This document shows positions 13,234-25,339 of a stretch of DNA of 64,000 nt, piece after piece (position 1 is the stretch's first letter; each line of letters begins with the position of its first letter). Position numbers and translations under genes: made by a program. Source of the stretch: Paralichthys olivaceus (Eukaryota; Chordata; Actinopteri; Pleuronectiformes; Paralichthyidae); contig NC_091095.1 of the NCBI RefSeq assembly GCF_024713975.1, positions 19,500,501 through 19,564,500 of the forward strand, written 5' to 3'. The notes beneath the pieces were generated by a model. It saw only the letters and a list, made by a program, of their open reading frames with translations, was not told where the DNA came from and did not search any database.

Positions 13234-13327
13234 ATAGATAGATACATAGATGGATGGATAGATATATAGATGGATATATATATAGATATATATATCTATA
13301 TATATATAGATAGATAGATAGATAGAC

Positions 13328-13398
<71 letters not shown>

Positions 13399-13399
13399 C
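13234..13399. repeat. GATA/TAGA microsatellite
   Basis: Long run of GATA tetramers with interspersed GGAT and TATA units, purest at about 13309-13398. On the minus strand it would translate as a YLSI repeat, which is an artefact. Confidence 0.97.
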
Positions 13400-13494
13400 T
13401 TTATTGTCTACATCAGTGGACATTGGCCTTTGCCTCCTCCCAAAATACACCAAGAGCAGTTGGGTAAATTCTGCAACCTCACCACAAGATGCCA

Positions 13495-13842
13495 CTAAGT
13501 TTCACACACCTTTAACACCTTTAACACCTTTAACAAAGTGATCAGATGTGGTGGCTGTTCTACTTTAGCTTTAAGTTCTTCCTCTATTGCATCTGCATCA
13601 GCTCTGCTCTGAGGTTTATGGTCAACAGACTCGTCTTTTTGTCCTGGTGTCTCACTGAACTCACTGTTCAAATGCCGTCTTACTGCCTCTTCCAGGGTGG
13701 ACTGAGCACCAAACCACCACACAGAAATTAGCCACTTTAACTGGTCATCGCTCTTATATGTACCGTTTATTCTCACTGTTTCACTGCAAGGACACTCATA
13801 AAAACTTGTTCGTTCAATAAGACACCAGATCCTGGGATCCAT
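13495..13842 (-). CDS. Unassigned short open frame (115 aa from internal ATG)
   Basis: I do not recognise this product. The frame is open from 14010; an ATG at 13842 starts a more protein-like part reading MDPRIWCLIERTSFYECPC, then a Trp-rich segment, then a hydrophilic acidic C-terminus. The last residues come from a short tandem repeat (CTTTAACAC units at about 13508-13536), giving LKVLKVLKV. It lies downstream of tgm1 on the same strand. It could be a terminal exon of an unknown gene, a relic, or chance; no splice partner or domain was found. Confidence 0.22.
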   Translation of the reverse strand: MDPRIWCLIERTSFYECPCSETVRINGTYKSDDQLKWLISVWWFGAQSTLEEAVRRHLNSEFSETPGQKDESVDHKPQSRADADAIEEELKAKVEQPPHLITLLKVLKVLKVCET

Positions 13843-14206
13843 TTGTAATTGTTTGCATTTTAATAATACACAGATATCTGCAGCAGTTTTGGGATATTTA
13901 GAAAAAAGTATTCTCACTGTCATACATGGCAATGTCAAAAAAATAAATATATGGTAAATATAAATACAATAATTGACCTGAAAATTGAGGCAGTTTTTAC
14001 TAAAGCACACTTCTTTCTATTAAGCTGCCATGTTGTGCAACCACTGTGCACTTTATGCACATGCACAGTGTAAAACAGTGTCACAGGATCGTCTACATTA
14101 TCATGTCAAACAAGTGGATGTGGGCTAATACTGGTCTTCACATATTATAAAAGCTTCTGTCCCTTCTGAGATAAAATGCCACAAATGCCACAATGTTTGT
14201 AAATCG

Positions 14207-17200
14207 TTATAGAGCAGCATTGCTGTTTTCCTCCACGATGATATCTCTCACACCGTGAACCTGAGTGAGCTGCCTGCAGTCCAATGAAGCCAGTAATTTC
14301 CTCAGTCCGGGCAGGGTGGGGACGAAGTGCTCGGTGAGCGACACGGAGGCATGGCTGCCAATATCTCTGAGGGTAGGACAGGAAATGACAGCGGCAGTCA
14401 CAAAAGAGAAAGACCAACGAGGTAGTTTGGGGGGAAATAGGGTAACAATATGAGTTGTATTTTTCTCCTCACCCATAAATAACCTTCCGAGCAGTTAGGA
14501 GGCCTTGTCCTTCGAGGTGGAATATCACTGCTTTCAACACCTGTGGTAGTGGGTTTGTAAATGAAATCGTCACTGCCATCTTCTCCCCTACCACGGCCTT
14601 CCCTACAGGCTGAGTGACAACAAAACGAAGAGAGAAAATAGAGTCAGACTTGAAATTACATTTTTGTCATTTTACCGGGACTAGTTTCCTGTTCAGCTGA
14701 TTGGCCGACCTTTATGGTGAGGTTTGGAGTCCTGAGCCGAAAACTGAACTGAGTGGCCAGGACCTGCTGTGTTTCTTTGACTCTGCCGGACAGCGTCAGC
14801 ATCAGGGCGGCCTGGTCTATCAGCTGATCCTTGTAGTCTTTGTACTGCAGGGACCACTCCAAAACATTCTCTGTAAACAGGAAAAAAACTTTGTGTTCAT
14901 TGTTGAAGTGATGTTGCAATGATACATATATACATATTTTTATTTTTATGTACCTTTCTGAATTATCCTTTAAAAATGTATTATTCCTCTTCTACGTCCT
15001 CAAACGTAGAGCGTCCCTAAGCCCTGACATTCACATTCAACTAACAGCATCATGTTTTTAACCTCAATGTCCTCTGATATCCTCTGATGGAGCCGTGTTC
15101 ACCCATGGATCACAGCGAACGTTCAGACTAAAAACATGGTGTAATTGACCTCGTTTTGAGTCAAATTTGAATGTCGGGGCTTCCGGACACTTGGATGACA
15201 CCACAGGAGCAGTATGGAGGCAAACTCTTCACCCAACCCTCTGTCGGCATAGTGGTGAGTAGATAATGAGTGATTTTTTAAAATGTATTTATTATTTCGA
15301 GGGTAAAAAATATTGTTCATTGTTTCTGTTTTTGCAGTTTGCGAGACTAAATACAACCACAGATTGACTGTTCTATAGAAGCCTTTAATGCTATAACCTC
15401 CATGTTCTTCCTGAAAGCCACCAAAACCCATCCACTCACCCTCATTGGGCAGCACATCTATGTCTGCAACATCCTTCCTGATCGTGGCCTTGTGGACGCC
15501 GGTGTAGTACATGACTGCCACCTGGCTGTGCAGGATGATTGTCCGCTGCTCTGAGCTACTGTTTCGCAACGTGATGTTCAGTTCTGCATCTCCTCCCATT
15601 TCAGGGCCTTCACCATCCATTGTCACTTCTACAGAAACATCCTCTGCTGTGGGAGAAGAATAGGCTGCGGCCTTGGAGCCATAGCGACACGCCGTTTCCA
15701 CAGCAATACGTTCTGCCTCTGTGCCTGAGAATGACCAGAAATTAATTGAAAAAGCAATAAAGTACAAACATGTCAAGTTAATACAACATTTTAACGTGTG
15801 CAGTTTTGTTGTAGGATGATACCCTCTAGATGTTTGTAAAGGTGTGTGATGTCGCTGCGTTCATCAGAGCCAACGGCCTTGGTGCTGATATTGTGGCCCA
15901 CAGTCTTTTTCTCACTATAGATTTGGTTGAAGGTCCCATCAACGTTCCTCTGCCAGTAGATCTTATCACTGTTTACCTGAAGGTGCACAGAGGGGGAGAA
16001 ACATAGAGACAGCGTTAGAAAATTGGATAACAGCTGGAAAACTGTCAGGCACCTTCTGATGTCTACCATATGGCTCATTATTAGTACATGGGACACGCAT
16101 AGTGCGCAAACACAAATCAAGAATATTAGTATCGTCAGGAGACCTCACCCATAGCCGCTCATTGAAGGTCATGTTTGTTAAGAATAACTGTGTTTAAAAT
16201 CTTTATTTCTTTTGCATTAATTTTCACTAATCTCACGTGATGAAAAGGCAGTACAGAATTTCTGAAGTGCTGGTTTAAGAAAAGTGTTGTATTCCACAAA
16301 CCTCAGCAAACACAAACGGACAATCATGTTTGAGGTAGACCTGACCATTGCGGACAGCAGTGAGAGAGGCGGGGCCGCAGCGGAAGGTGCCTTGGCTGGT
16401 CTCCTGAGGCGTGGCGTCGACAGCTTGCCAGCCTCCGTGGCCTGGTGGCAAGTCTGGACGAGCCATCCAGCAGTCGTTCCACACGTGGAAGTTCCTTCAG
16501 AAAAAGACCTGAAGGTCAGTCTTGATAAACCAGAGCAGGGTTTCTGCTGAGTCTTAGATAGTCGAAAATAATCAGCGTTTTTTCCATTGTTCTTTCTCAA
16601 TGATACAGATATTATTACGTTGTAACAAAACTGCAAACAAGACTCATGTGGACCTGAGGACTGATTATGGATCCCTTCTGTCTATGTCTGTAGTTTGTGA
16701 GATAATAACGCAATTCGAAAGTTTTCTCCACTAGGCTACTTTATCTTTGATTTAGATGAAGTGTAAGTAATCCTGAGATTCCAGAGATATTCCTTTGTAG
16801 CTATCATATTTGACAGATTTCCTAAATTTCACTCATCATGGTAAAAATGTCTTCAAAATGATAAGTTAAATTTACTATGTTGAAATCTGCAGAAACCAGA
16901 GTGTTGTGTGTGTCATTTTGAGTAAATGTGTGTCAGGTGTAGCAGTGGCAGAACACACCAGATGGAGTCGGCATTCAGGTGAGCTAAAGGCTCCAGGTTC
17001 TCATCCAAGTACACGTCTGTCGTCAAGGAAACGTCTGTGTCGTGAGCTGAGCTGAAGTTAGTCACAGTTCGACTGGGGATGCCCAAACACCGTAACACTA
17101 AGTGATAAGAAAACATGGGTTAAACACATGTCACACTAACCCACGATAAGAAAATGAAACTCCAGACAATAGGCTCACCTGTCGTGAATACGCCAGCAAA

Positions 17201-20200
17201 CACCCAGCACTGGCCAAACTTGACGGGAGCGCCACTGTTGGTCTTGTATTCCTTCAGGATTTCCACGCTTCCACTCCACATCGTCGGGCTGGTCCCGCTA
17301 TCATAGTTTCCTGACCAGTTTCCCTCCAAGACACCACGGTCATCAGGGGAGTTGATCTGGATAAATAAAGTTTTTAGTTGTTTTTTTATTTTATATTTAA
17401 GCCTACTGCTGAGTCTGGAGCAATAAACATCAGCTCCATTTGTGTATATACTCAGCAACTCTCTATATCCACATAGAACTGGCTTCAGCTTCTGCAAATA
17501 GACTCAGGAACATGAACAGTACAAAAGTTTACTGTGTGATGTTGAGATATTTCACAGGATTAGTGAAAGCTGGTGTTACTAGAAAAGGTCTGAGGATCAA
17601 GTCAAGATGATTCCTCCTCTACAGTGATACAGAGACATTTCACAGTAAGAAATGTGGACCATGCGAGGCAATAGAGGAGACTAAGAAGAGCAAAATCGAT
17701 GGGTTTCATACTCTGTGAGTCACAAAGGTCTGTTCATGCCAATCCATCCAATAGATTTTGATATATATCAATCTGGACCAACAGAGTGACACAACCTACC
17801 CACAGGTTAATGATCTAGACTGCAGTCAGCCACTAAGGGGGAATCAGGATGCTTTGGATCCCGTCCCGTCCATCTTCATATACATTCTATGGTCTGACCA
17901 CATGTGTAGTTAGCTGTTTGCAAGTAGTGACTATTATGTGTGGATCTCCTTTGCTTGTTTGCTGCAGTTTTTTACAGATCATGTGTATATTAAAATAAAG
18001 TCTGCACTGTCTCACCATGGCTGATATAATTCGCACTACATTAACTGGGTCTCCCCAACCAGATGGAGGCATTTCACTCTTTTCCAGGACAAAAAGGCAG
18101 GCAGCAAGGATCCCATCGTCAAACTGAACCAAAAACAGAGAAAAACACATGGCAGAGGTGGGTACAGCAAGTCAGTCTCTGCTTTCAACTTAAACACTCA
18201 TGTGTGAAGACAACACAGCTCACTCACCTGCCCATAGTTCCAGGTCCTCATTCCAATTTGATTCTCTGTGCCATAGTAGATATGTCCGTCTTGGTTCAAG
18301 ACATACTCCTGCCTCTCCTGCTCAGAATCCATGAACACGGTGTCGTCTGAAAGAGAGCAAGTGAGTCCAGCTTTAAAATGGAAATAACAGGGAATCCCTG
18401 TGAGCAGTCGTGGAAATGTCGAAATTCTCAACATTTACCAGTTCTATGTCCCTGTAGTTTCACAGTGATGAAATCAGTACAGATATATTAAGACATGTCA
18501 CACACAAAATACAATTTGAGTCGTTCTGTGTCTGTGAGTTCTGTATTTAAATTGTAATTAAGCAGATATTAGGCAAATGCCTTATTATACTATTTCATCA
18601 TGTCTCTGCGTCCTTGTGAACACTGTTCTAGTATATTGTCAAGATTAAGAATGTGAAAATGACAAGTATGATGCTGGAGCTGTCAGATCAGATATTTAAT
18701 ACCATATAATTGTCATTTTTTTATGTTGTATTTTATTAAAGGAAATGATTAAAGCTAGGGCTGGTAATCATTCATTCAGTCTGAATGAACTGATTGGTTG
18801 GGTTAATTACAGTCGTGGGAAGGCCACAGACACCAACTTTATTTATTGATAGCCAGGACATGAAGGATTTCAACCAATAAAAAAAGTGTTTCAGAAACAA
18901 CTTACGAAAATTGGAAATGATACTGTCATGTTCATTTATTATAAGGCTTGTTATCTTAGCTTAGCACAGAAACTGAAAACTGAAAGAAACAATTACCTTG
19001 GAACTCAACGATAACATAATCCACCTACCAGCATCTTTGAAGGTCATCGAGTAACATATTATATTTTGTTTTAATGTGTAAAATTAAAGAGTTAATACAG
19101 CATTTCACTGGACTATTCCTTTGTTCTAGGCAGTTTTGAGGCAACTATAGCTGTGACTAAGTTACTGCTGTTTTGTATGTATCAATTAAACATGATATAA
19201 CATGATGTTATGGTGTTTTAATGAAGCTCATATAAAGTGTATCATATATAGTATATCACTTTTGTAAAATGATTTTGAGAGATCCAGTTGAAGCTCAAAA
19301 ATGCCTCTTTTCTTTTTTAAATGGCATGTTTACCTTCACACCAGGGGTTGAACAACATGTAGATGTCATTAGCAGGGTCATGTGTGTAAATGGCCTGGCC
19401 TTGTGTGCTGGTCGTTTCCACTGCGAATTGATATTGGCCAATGACCGCTGTGGCTGGAGAATTTACTGACAGTTTTATCCTCTCGTCATCCTGTTCCACA
19501 ATGGCTGCTTCCCAACAGCCGTCCTCCAACCCTTCCACCAAAGGGATGATGACATGGGTTCCCTTTGACACTGTTGGCAGTGGCCCTGTGGACGAGAGAG
19601 GAGACATACATGACATACAGCACATGAGAATGGGCAGCATGCGAACATATTCTCCCAAATAGAAGCAGAGCACCTCACAGTTCAATCACTGTATTTTTAT
19701 ATTCCACAACAGTTCACCCATCCTCTGTTAAAGCCATGCTGCACTCCTTCCCTGTCATGTAAGTTTGAAAGACCAGAAAATAAAAACAACAAATCCAGAG
19801 AGTACTGTCCTGACAAGCTGTTCACACACACATGCACAAAAAACATGTCAGGACAGCATCTGATCTCGTACTATAAATGGAATCTTTGCTTTGGCAGCAG
19901 TTCAGCCTCAGTGTTCCTGATGTGCAAAGAAAACTACTAAACACAGTGTACTCCATAATTAAGAATCTCACAATTTTCAAAATCATATAGAACTTATGAG
20001 AATGTTGCTTAGCAGCTAAATTACTGACCATTCCCCTATATGGCAAAGTAAGACAAGTCTTAATAGATTACCAGAGACAAAGCAACTCAAAGCACTTCAC
20101 CGAGGCATGGAAATACATTTAAAATAAATCAATAAGAAGGAATTAAAACTATATTTAAAACACAAATGAAACTGACCAAAATCAGGAAAATGCATGGTTA

Positions 20201-22096
20201 ACATTGAAAAACGTAAATATGCAATTTTTGGTAAGTCACAGCAAACAAGAGTGGTTCAAGCCTTGATCTTAATTAGCTTGACAGTGTTTGAATATCTCAG
20301 ATATTCAGGAATCTTTGAAAAAGTAAAAGTGGCTTCACATGGATCAGGTTTGATTCTGAGACCACTGAGTAAACATGTACCAGATGACCTGAGGGGTTTG
20401 GATGCAAGTAAATCAGAAATGTATTTTGGTCTGAGACCCATTAGTGCTTTATAGACAAGTAATAGGATTTTAAAATCTATCCTTTGACAAACAGGAAGCT
20501 GGTGCAGTGATGTAAAGACTAAATGTCTTTCGTTAGCGAGGACTGTATTGTACAATATTACAATGTCAAGCCTGCTGAAAGTTTTCCTGTATCTTGTTTG
20601 GATGGAAATCCTTTAATTCTTCTTTTATTTTTAAAGTATTTCGTAATTGTCTTTATGTGGCTCTTTAAATTTGTATCATAATCACACCAATAATTCTGGG
20701 TCAAAAACAGTTACTACTGCTTCCTCTGTGTTAAGCTGTTTTATTTTAAATCCACTCCTTGATTTGTTTAGTACACTTATTCAGCAGATGTAAGCAACTT
20801 TAGTAACTTTTGTAAGAGTTGTGTTTCATCCTCATGAATATGTTTAGATAATTTATTGCATCATCTGAGCACAGGGAAGCATGTATTTTCGATAAACAAG
20901 GCCCAAGAATGGAACCTTGGGGAACTCCCTGTGTGATTTTTGTTTGCTCAGATTCATGGTTCCAAATTAGCAAAAAGTAGTTCCTATCTTCTCAATATGA
21001 TTTGGAGAAGTTTGGCAGTCTCGACAATCCACACACAATTTTTGTCAAGCTGTATTTTTTGGTTAACTATGTAGAATGCAGACCTGAGTGAAATTGTTGA
21101 TGCACCACACAAATAATTGAATTAATGAAATACAGCCTTTTCACAGCTCTCCAATGATCAAGGCATTGAGACTAGACTTAAAAAGATGATTAATAACCAT
21201 GGTCTTCAGGGTTCTTGGACAAAAGGCCAGTAGAAGAGAAATATTTACTGCGGAATATTCAGATGCTATACAACAAAAAAAAAGTTCAAAGAAGCTTGTG
21301 GGCAGAGTTTTAAGGCAGCAGGTTAAAGAGCTATTGTATTGAACTATTTATGTCAAGGTCGGCATAATCTAGTTGGTGAAAATGTGCCAAAGTAAATAGA
21401 ACTGTCTATGTGAAAGCACAAAGCAATTGTGTCGGAGACAATGGCAAACTGTTTGTCACCTTTTAAGTGAATGTGGATAACTCCAGCTCACCCCGGCTTT
21501 TATCCTCTGCGGGTATGACCTTGTCTTTATTTGTTGTGTTTACAAGTAACAGAATTCACAATGCTGCTATTTCCCCATGAGATGTACACTCTGATAGACC
21601 GACTGCTGATTTTGTGTGACAACTGAAACCAGAGTCTGCCCTCCTCAATTTAAACAGAAAACAAATAAGCCATTGGATTACAACCACCAAGAAACCAAAA
21701 AACCAGCAGGAGACAGGACAGCAGACTGAGACATCTGGTGACAGTGAAGCAGTGGCTTTGACATGCCTTGAAAATATTATTTCTTTAATATTTGCTGAAG
21801 GTATTCATCGTTACCAGAGGATGATGCTTTCTGACATTTAGATTAGAAGATAAAAATTAGGTGCAGCCATGAGGACACTGCTACTGGTCAAGAAATCAGA
21901 AATACACAACCTCCCATAAACCACAAGCAATTTTTACCATCTGTGTTTTGCATGAATCAAACAAACAAGATACTGAGATGTTAATTAAGGTGTCTTTACA
22001 CATCAACCTCAGAAAATGTCCTAACAATGGGCTCTGGAAACATTCAGAACAACACAAAAATCCCTGGAGCATTGTGACATCCAACAATATATGTGC

Positions 22097-22141
<45 letters not shown>

Positions 22142-25052
22142 CAAGTGTCTTCCAAAGTTTACATCTTCCTCTGGGTTTTCTGCGTGTTTGGCTCCTCTCT
22201 TTCATCCTGAGATAATTGTGTAAGTTTTGGGTTAAATTTTGTGTCTGTCACTTGTATGAAACGTCAATAACTACCTAGCGATGAATCCGCCGGATAATCT
22301 CCTGTTGTGTTCTCACATGGGCTCACTCCGACATTATCCAGAGTTTTTACCAGGGGGCTGGCAGGAGGAACTACAAAATTGTCTGGACCACCTGACATCT
22401 TAATACAGCCCCTCCAGATAATCTCAGCATATTATCTGGAGTTCAGTGCATGTCTGAATGCAGCTTTAGTGCCTTTGATTTTTTCCATACATTTCAAACA
22501 AACATGTTCTATGAGCTTCAGTCGTGTTGGTAACTTCGGACAGAGCAAGGCTAGCTGTTTCCAATCATGTTATGCTAAGCTAGCTGCTGGCTGTATATTT
22601 ATCTGTGTAGATAGCCCACAAATGTAAGTGTGGTATCAATATTTTCATGTGGCACATGGCCAAGCCTAGCTCCTAGATGTCAGACTGCTCTCTTTGAACA
22701 CCCTAAAGCCTAAATGTCAACTCATCATGCAACATAACTCAGTGTTTGAGTCAGGTTGTCATAAATGTCTCAGAAATCTCCCTGGGGGTAAAAAGCTTTT
22801 TGTTTTTCTCTTGACTTCAGGGTCTTTCATCTGAAAAATCCCTAACGTTTATTGCTCTCAACAGGTAAACTGATCAAGTAGTGATTGGTTTCATGTCGTG
22901 GGGCTTACATCTCAGACAACATTGTTTGAAAAACAAGGTTTGAACTGAGATATGTGTGGAGAAAAACAGCACTTTCCTATTTGCCAGTTTGTTTTGAAAG
23001 GATTTAGCCACCATACAGAGCAGTGGCATGATTTTCAATAACGTAAAAGCTTTCATTATCTGCACCTGCTATTGTCCTTCTGCTAATTGCTGGTATGACA
23101 GATGGCTGAAGATTATTCATGACTGCTCTTATTTTTGTCATTGCATAACATTGTGCGCATCATAATTTGGAAATACATTTCTTGTCTCTCAAGAAAACAA
23201 TATAGAAGCAAAGGGAGGCTGCGTTGTCTTTGTCACTTTGAGAATCATATAATAAACTATATATTTTCCCCTCAGTAGTAGGCAAGTACTGAGTAAAACT
23301 TTATGTAAAAGAGATATTATAATTATTCTTCTAATGGTTGAGTTTTTATCACACACGGCTGTAATTGGATATCGCTCTGTCCTGTCTGCCTCACATTGCT
23401 TGACACAAAAGGAACTTGAAGAGAGGGTGAACAGGTGAGAGGGTGAACAGGTGAGAGGGTGAACAGGTGGTAGGCTGAGGCTGAGGCTCAGACAGTTGGT
23501 AGCGGCAGCGTTGACGGTGAATTGTCTATAGGCTATAGATGTGACTTTTTTTAGTTAGCGCCGAACTGTTATATCTGTAAAACGCTGTACCTGGAGCATA
23601 GCAACCAGAACAGTTACCATAGCAATAGTCAGTAAACCTCTTGCCCAATTTTCCATGAATCAATCTGTCTGGTCCAAACAGCTTGCGGCTTGAGCATTAA
23701 AGTAAAAACCTCTTGGTGGCGCATAATGTTTGTTCCAACTCTGAACATATTCCTCCTCCATCACTGCCCAGGAAGAGGAGCTCTCACTTATCATGTGCAG
23801 CTATGCAGAGGGTTTCTTAAAGGCTCATAGTATGTGCATGTGCTTTGATCAGACTCGATTGTGCCCATCAAGTTTCACACAAGGCCACTTTTTTATTAGA
23901 GGCCAGTCATATGGGAAATTCATACACTGCATTAGTATTTAAAAACATCGCTGTTTCCCATATAATCTTCATCTATTTTGTTCCTACTGCCACCAAGCAG
24001 GTTTTCACTCCTATGTGTTTATTTTTTGGTTTTTTAATGTTTTTTTTGGGGGGGGGGGGGGGGTTTTGGATTGTAAGTAAGATTAGACAACAACAAGAGA
24101 ACTGGTTTCCAAGAAACTTGGTGGAAGGATGCGGTATAGGTCTGGAAAAATCTCTTCTTTAACATTGCAAGCAGTTTTCAACATTTTTCTTGATTTCTTA
24201 GGAAATAATTCATGGATCTTGATAAAGAAAAAACAGGCACATTAAGGGAACTGATATTTATGAGTATGTGAAATTAGGTGTAGCTTGATTGAATTTAAGT
24301 GGACTGTTGGAGCTTGGAGGAGGGATGCGCTCCACTAAGTGCCATTCTGAAAGTATCTATCTTTATAATGTTATTTTAACGTCCATTAAAATCACTAAAA
24401 CATGATGATACGATAATGAATGAAGAGGTGAGGTGTTTTCCTGTTTAAAAAGCACTGCATAGTTTCTGCCAGGAACTAACCTGTCTTAAGATCAAGGTGA
24501 AGTTTGTCAGTGCTGGGGTCAAAAGGTCGAGACAGGGTGATCCACATCTGGAAAGTTTGCCCTCTGCGGATAATAAAGTTATCACTCAGGTAGAGATTTG
24601 TGTGATGCTCCGTGCGGTTCACTCCTGATTTGCTTTTCATCAGGTCTATCGCTCGCACTTGGAGGAGGAGTTCTGTGAAAACAAAGATATGGGGAGGGAA
24701 GTGTTATCGTAGGCCTGGTATTTATATTGTGTGATAACATGATTGTGAGCCCTCCGAGATACCAGTTACCATCAAGCTCGCTGTCGTCTGTCACAGGTTT
24801 ATCGTCATTCACCCCGTCCTCCTTGTCCAGCTCATCAATCCCTGTGACCAAAGTGTCAGTGATGTCATCGTCCTTTGGTTTGGGACAGCAGCACGGACAG
24901 ACCTTCCGCATCCACCGCCGACATGCATTCTCTGTCTGGTCATCGTTTTCCTCGGGTTGTTCTTCCTCTGCATCTTCATCAAAGCCAAGAGTGACAGATG
25001 GAAAGCGACCCACTGCACCACTGTTTCTGATTGAGCGTGTTTCCACAGGCAT
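14207..25052 (-). CDS. tgm1: Transglutaminase 1-like (protein-glutamine gamma-glutamyltransferase K)
   Basis: It forms Ca2+-dependent gamma-glutamyl-lysine cross-links between proteins; the mammalian enzyme builds the cornified envelope at the plasma membrane. Coding exons (minus): 25052-24770, 24672-24481, 19585-19334, 18346-18228, 18123-18016, 17356-17179, 17097-16959, 16494-16302, 15976-15823, 15724-15440, 14870-14710, 14609-14473, 14366-14207. Phases agree and total 2361 nt (786 aa; human TGM1 is 817). The order is an N-terminal extension, an N-terminal beta-sandwich (about 95-242), the catalytic core (about 243-540) and two C-terminal beta-barrels. By my residue count the triad is Cys368, His427, Asp450, a constant nine below human 377/436/459. 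The ATG directly follows an AG acceptor (25053), so an unseen upstream 5'UTR exon is expected. The next gene is rabggta on the same strand, as in human. A teleost tgm1 paralogue is possible. Confidence 0.95.
16302..16494 (-). CDS. tgm1: tgm1 exon 8: catalytic histidine and aspartate
   Basis: Encodes [14 protein letters not shown] with the catalytic His427, then [11 protein letters not shown] with Asp450. The acceptor CTGAAG and the 2-nt phase restore the Trp codon split from exon 7. Confidence 0.95.
17179..17356 (-). CDS. tgm1: tgm1 exon 6: catalytic cysteine
   Basis: Contains FGQCWVFAG, the active-site cysteine signature of transglutaminases (Cys368 in the predicted protein), preceded by a [13 protein letters not shown] segment typical of the family. 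The donor GTGAGC leaves phase 1. Confidence 0.95.
18935..19130. repeat. Dispersed repeat fragment in tgm1 intron 3
   Basis: Contains GCTTAGCACAGAAACTG and a tail ending near TGGACTATTCCTTT. This matches a fish repeat whose other fragments appear at about 22490-22660 and 41236-41306. It is degraded and its family is not named. Confidence 0.4.
20256..20560 (-). mobile_element. L2-type LINE reverse-transcriptase relic
   Basis: The minus-strand translation reads [20 protein letters not shown] and [15 protein letters not shown], the conserved C-terminal block of fish L2-like ORF2 proteins. The following part (SKIPEYLRY) is worn down. It is a dead fragment lying in a tgm1 intron in the same orientation as the gene. 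Confidence 0.8.
20600..21060. repeat. Probable dispersed repeat
   Basis: Contains AAGAATGGAACCTTGGGGAA followed by CTCCCTGTGTGATTTTTGTT and an AAGTAGTTCCTATCTTCTCA block. I associate this wording with a repeated fish sequence. Borders and family are unclear. Confidence 0.3.
22101..22135. repeat. TA microsatellite
   Basis: About 17 uninterrupted TA units. Confidence 0.97.
22150..22480 (+). repeat. Dispersed repeat, copy 1 of 2
   Basis: It shares ordered blocks with 39060-39340: a TTCCTCTG-G-TTTTCT block, TTTCATCCTGA, CACATGGGCT-ACTC and CCAGGGGGCTGGCA. The two copies lie in tgm1 intron 2 and rabggta intron 2. Family unknown. Confidence 0.5.
22490..22660 (+). repeat. Dispersed repeat fragment
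   Basis: Contains CTATGAGCTTCAGTCGTG, GCTAAGCTAGCTGCTGGCTG and GTGTGGTATCAATATTTTCA, wording shared with a very common fish repeat. Confidence 0.4.
23421..23468. repeat. Tandem repeat, three perfect 16-bp units
   Basis: The unit GAGAGGGTGAACAGGT occurs at 23421-23436, 23437-23452 and 23453-23468 without a mismatch. Confidence 0.95.
24070..24350 (+). repeat. Dispersed fish repeat (GGCGGAGG-type), copy A
   Basis: It carries the ordered phrases CTTGGTGGAAGGATG, CTTTAACATTGCA, GGAAATAATTCATGGATCTT, GTGTAGCTTGATTGAATT and GCGCTCCACTAAGTGCCATT. The same series is found at 29715-30270, 36240-36560, 44985-45295, 47005-47280 and 61925-62047. Non-coding; family not named. Confidence 0.65.
24770..25052 (-). 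CDS. tgm1: tgm1 exon 1: start codon and palmitoylation-type Cys cluster
   Basis: Residues 1-94. An acidic stretch (about 25-42) precedes a basic patch and the cluster VCPCCCPKP at residues 51-58. Mammalian TGM1 is anchored to membrane through S-acylated cysteines in the equivalent N-terminal cluster, so this copy is probably also membrane-bound. TGM2-type enzymes lack this extension, which supports the TGM1 call. Confidence 0.9.
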
Positions 25053-25339
25053 CCTGAGAAGCAAATAGTCACAGTGAGGGAAACAAAAGTTTTGTCATAG
25101 ATTATTTTAAGATTTAATTTTAATTATCGAGAGTTGAAGTGAGACAATTCATATGTGAGTCCTTCATGTGTTGACAAATCAGCAACATCTATCTGCGAGA
25201 ATGAACATAACAAAAGAAGCACATATATTGTTGGTATTTTATTTTGTCTTTATCAATGATCAATTTAGCAATTTAGCTATTACCATTTCATTACTTTTAG
25301 CTACCTAAAACCGTTTAATTACTAAATTGTAATTAATCA

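Larger units (their letters stand above)
19586..24480 (-). other. tgm1: tgm1 intron 2, repeat-rich
   Basis: This 4.9-kb intron between coding exons 2 and 3 is filled with repeat debris: an L2-type relic, a TA microsatellite, two other dispersed repeats, a tandem 16-mer and a poly-G tract. I see no gene inside it. Confidence 0.8.

Noticed and set aside
13127-13495. 122-aa minus-strand frame rich in YLSI repeats
   Set aside because: It is a translation of the GATA microsatellite.
15123-15776. 217-aa minus-strand frame
   Set aside because: It contains tgm1 exon 10 (15724-15440), read through its splice sites into both introns; only the exon is real.
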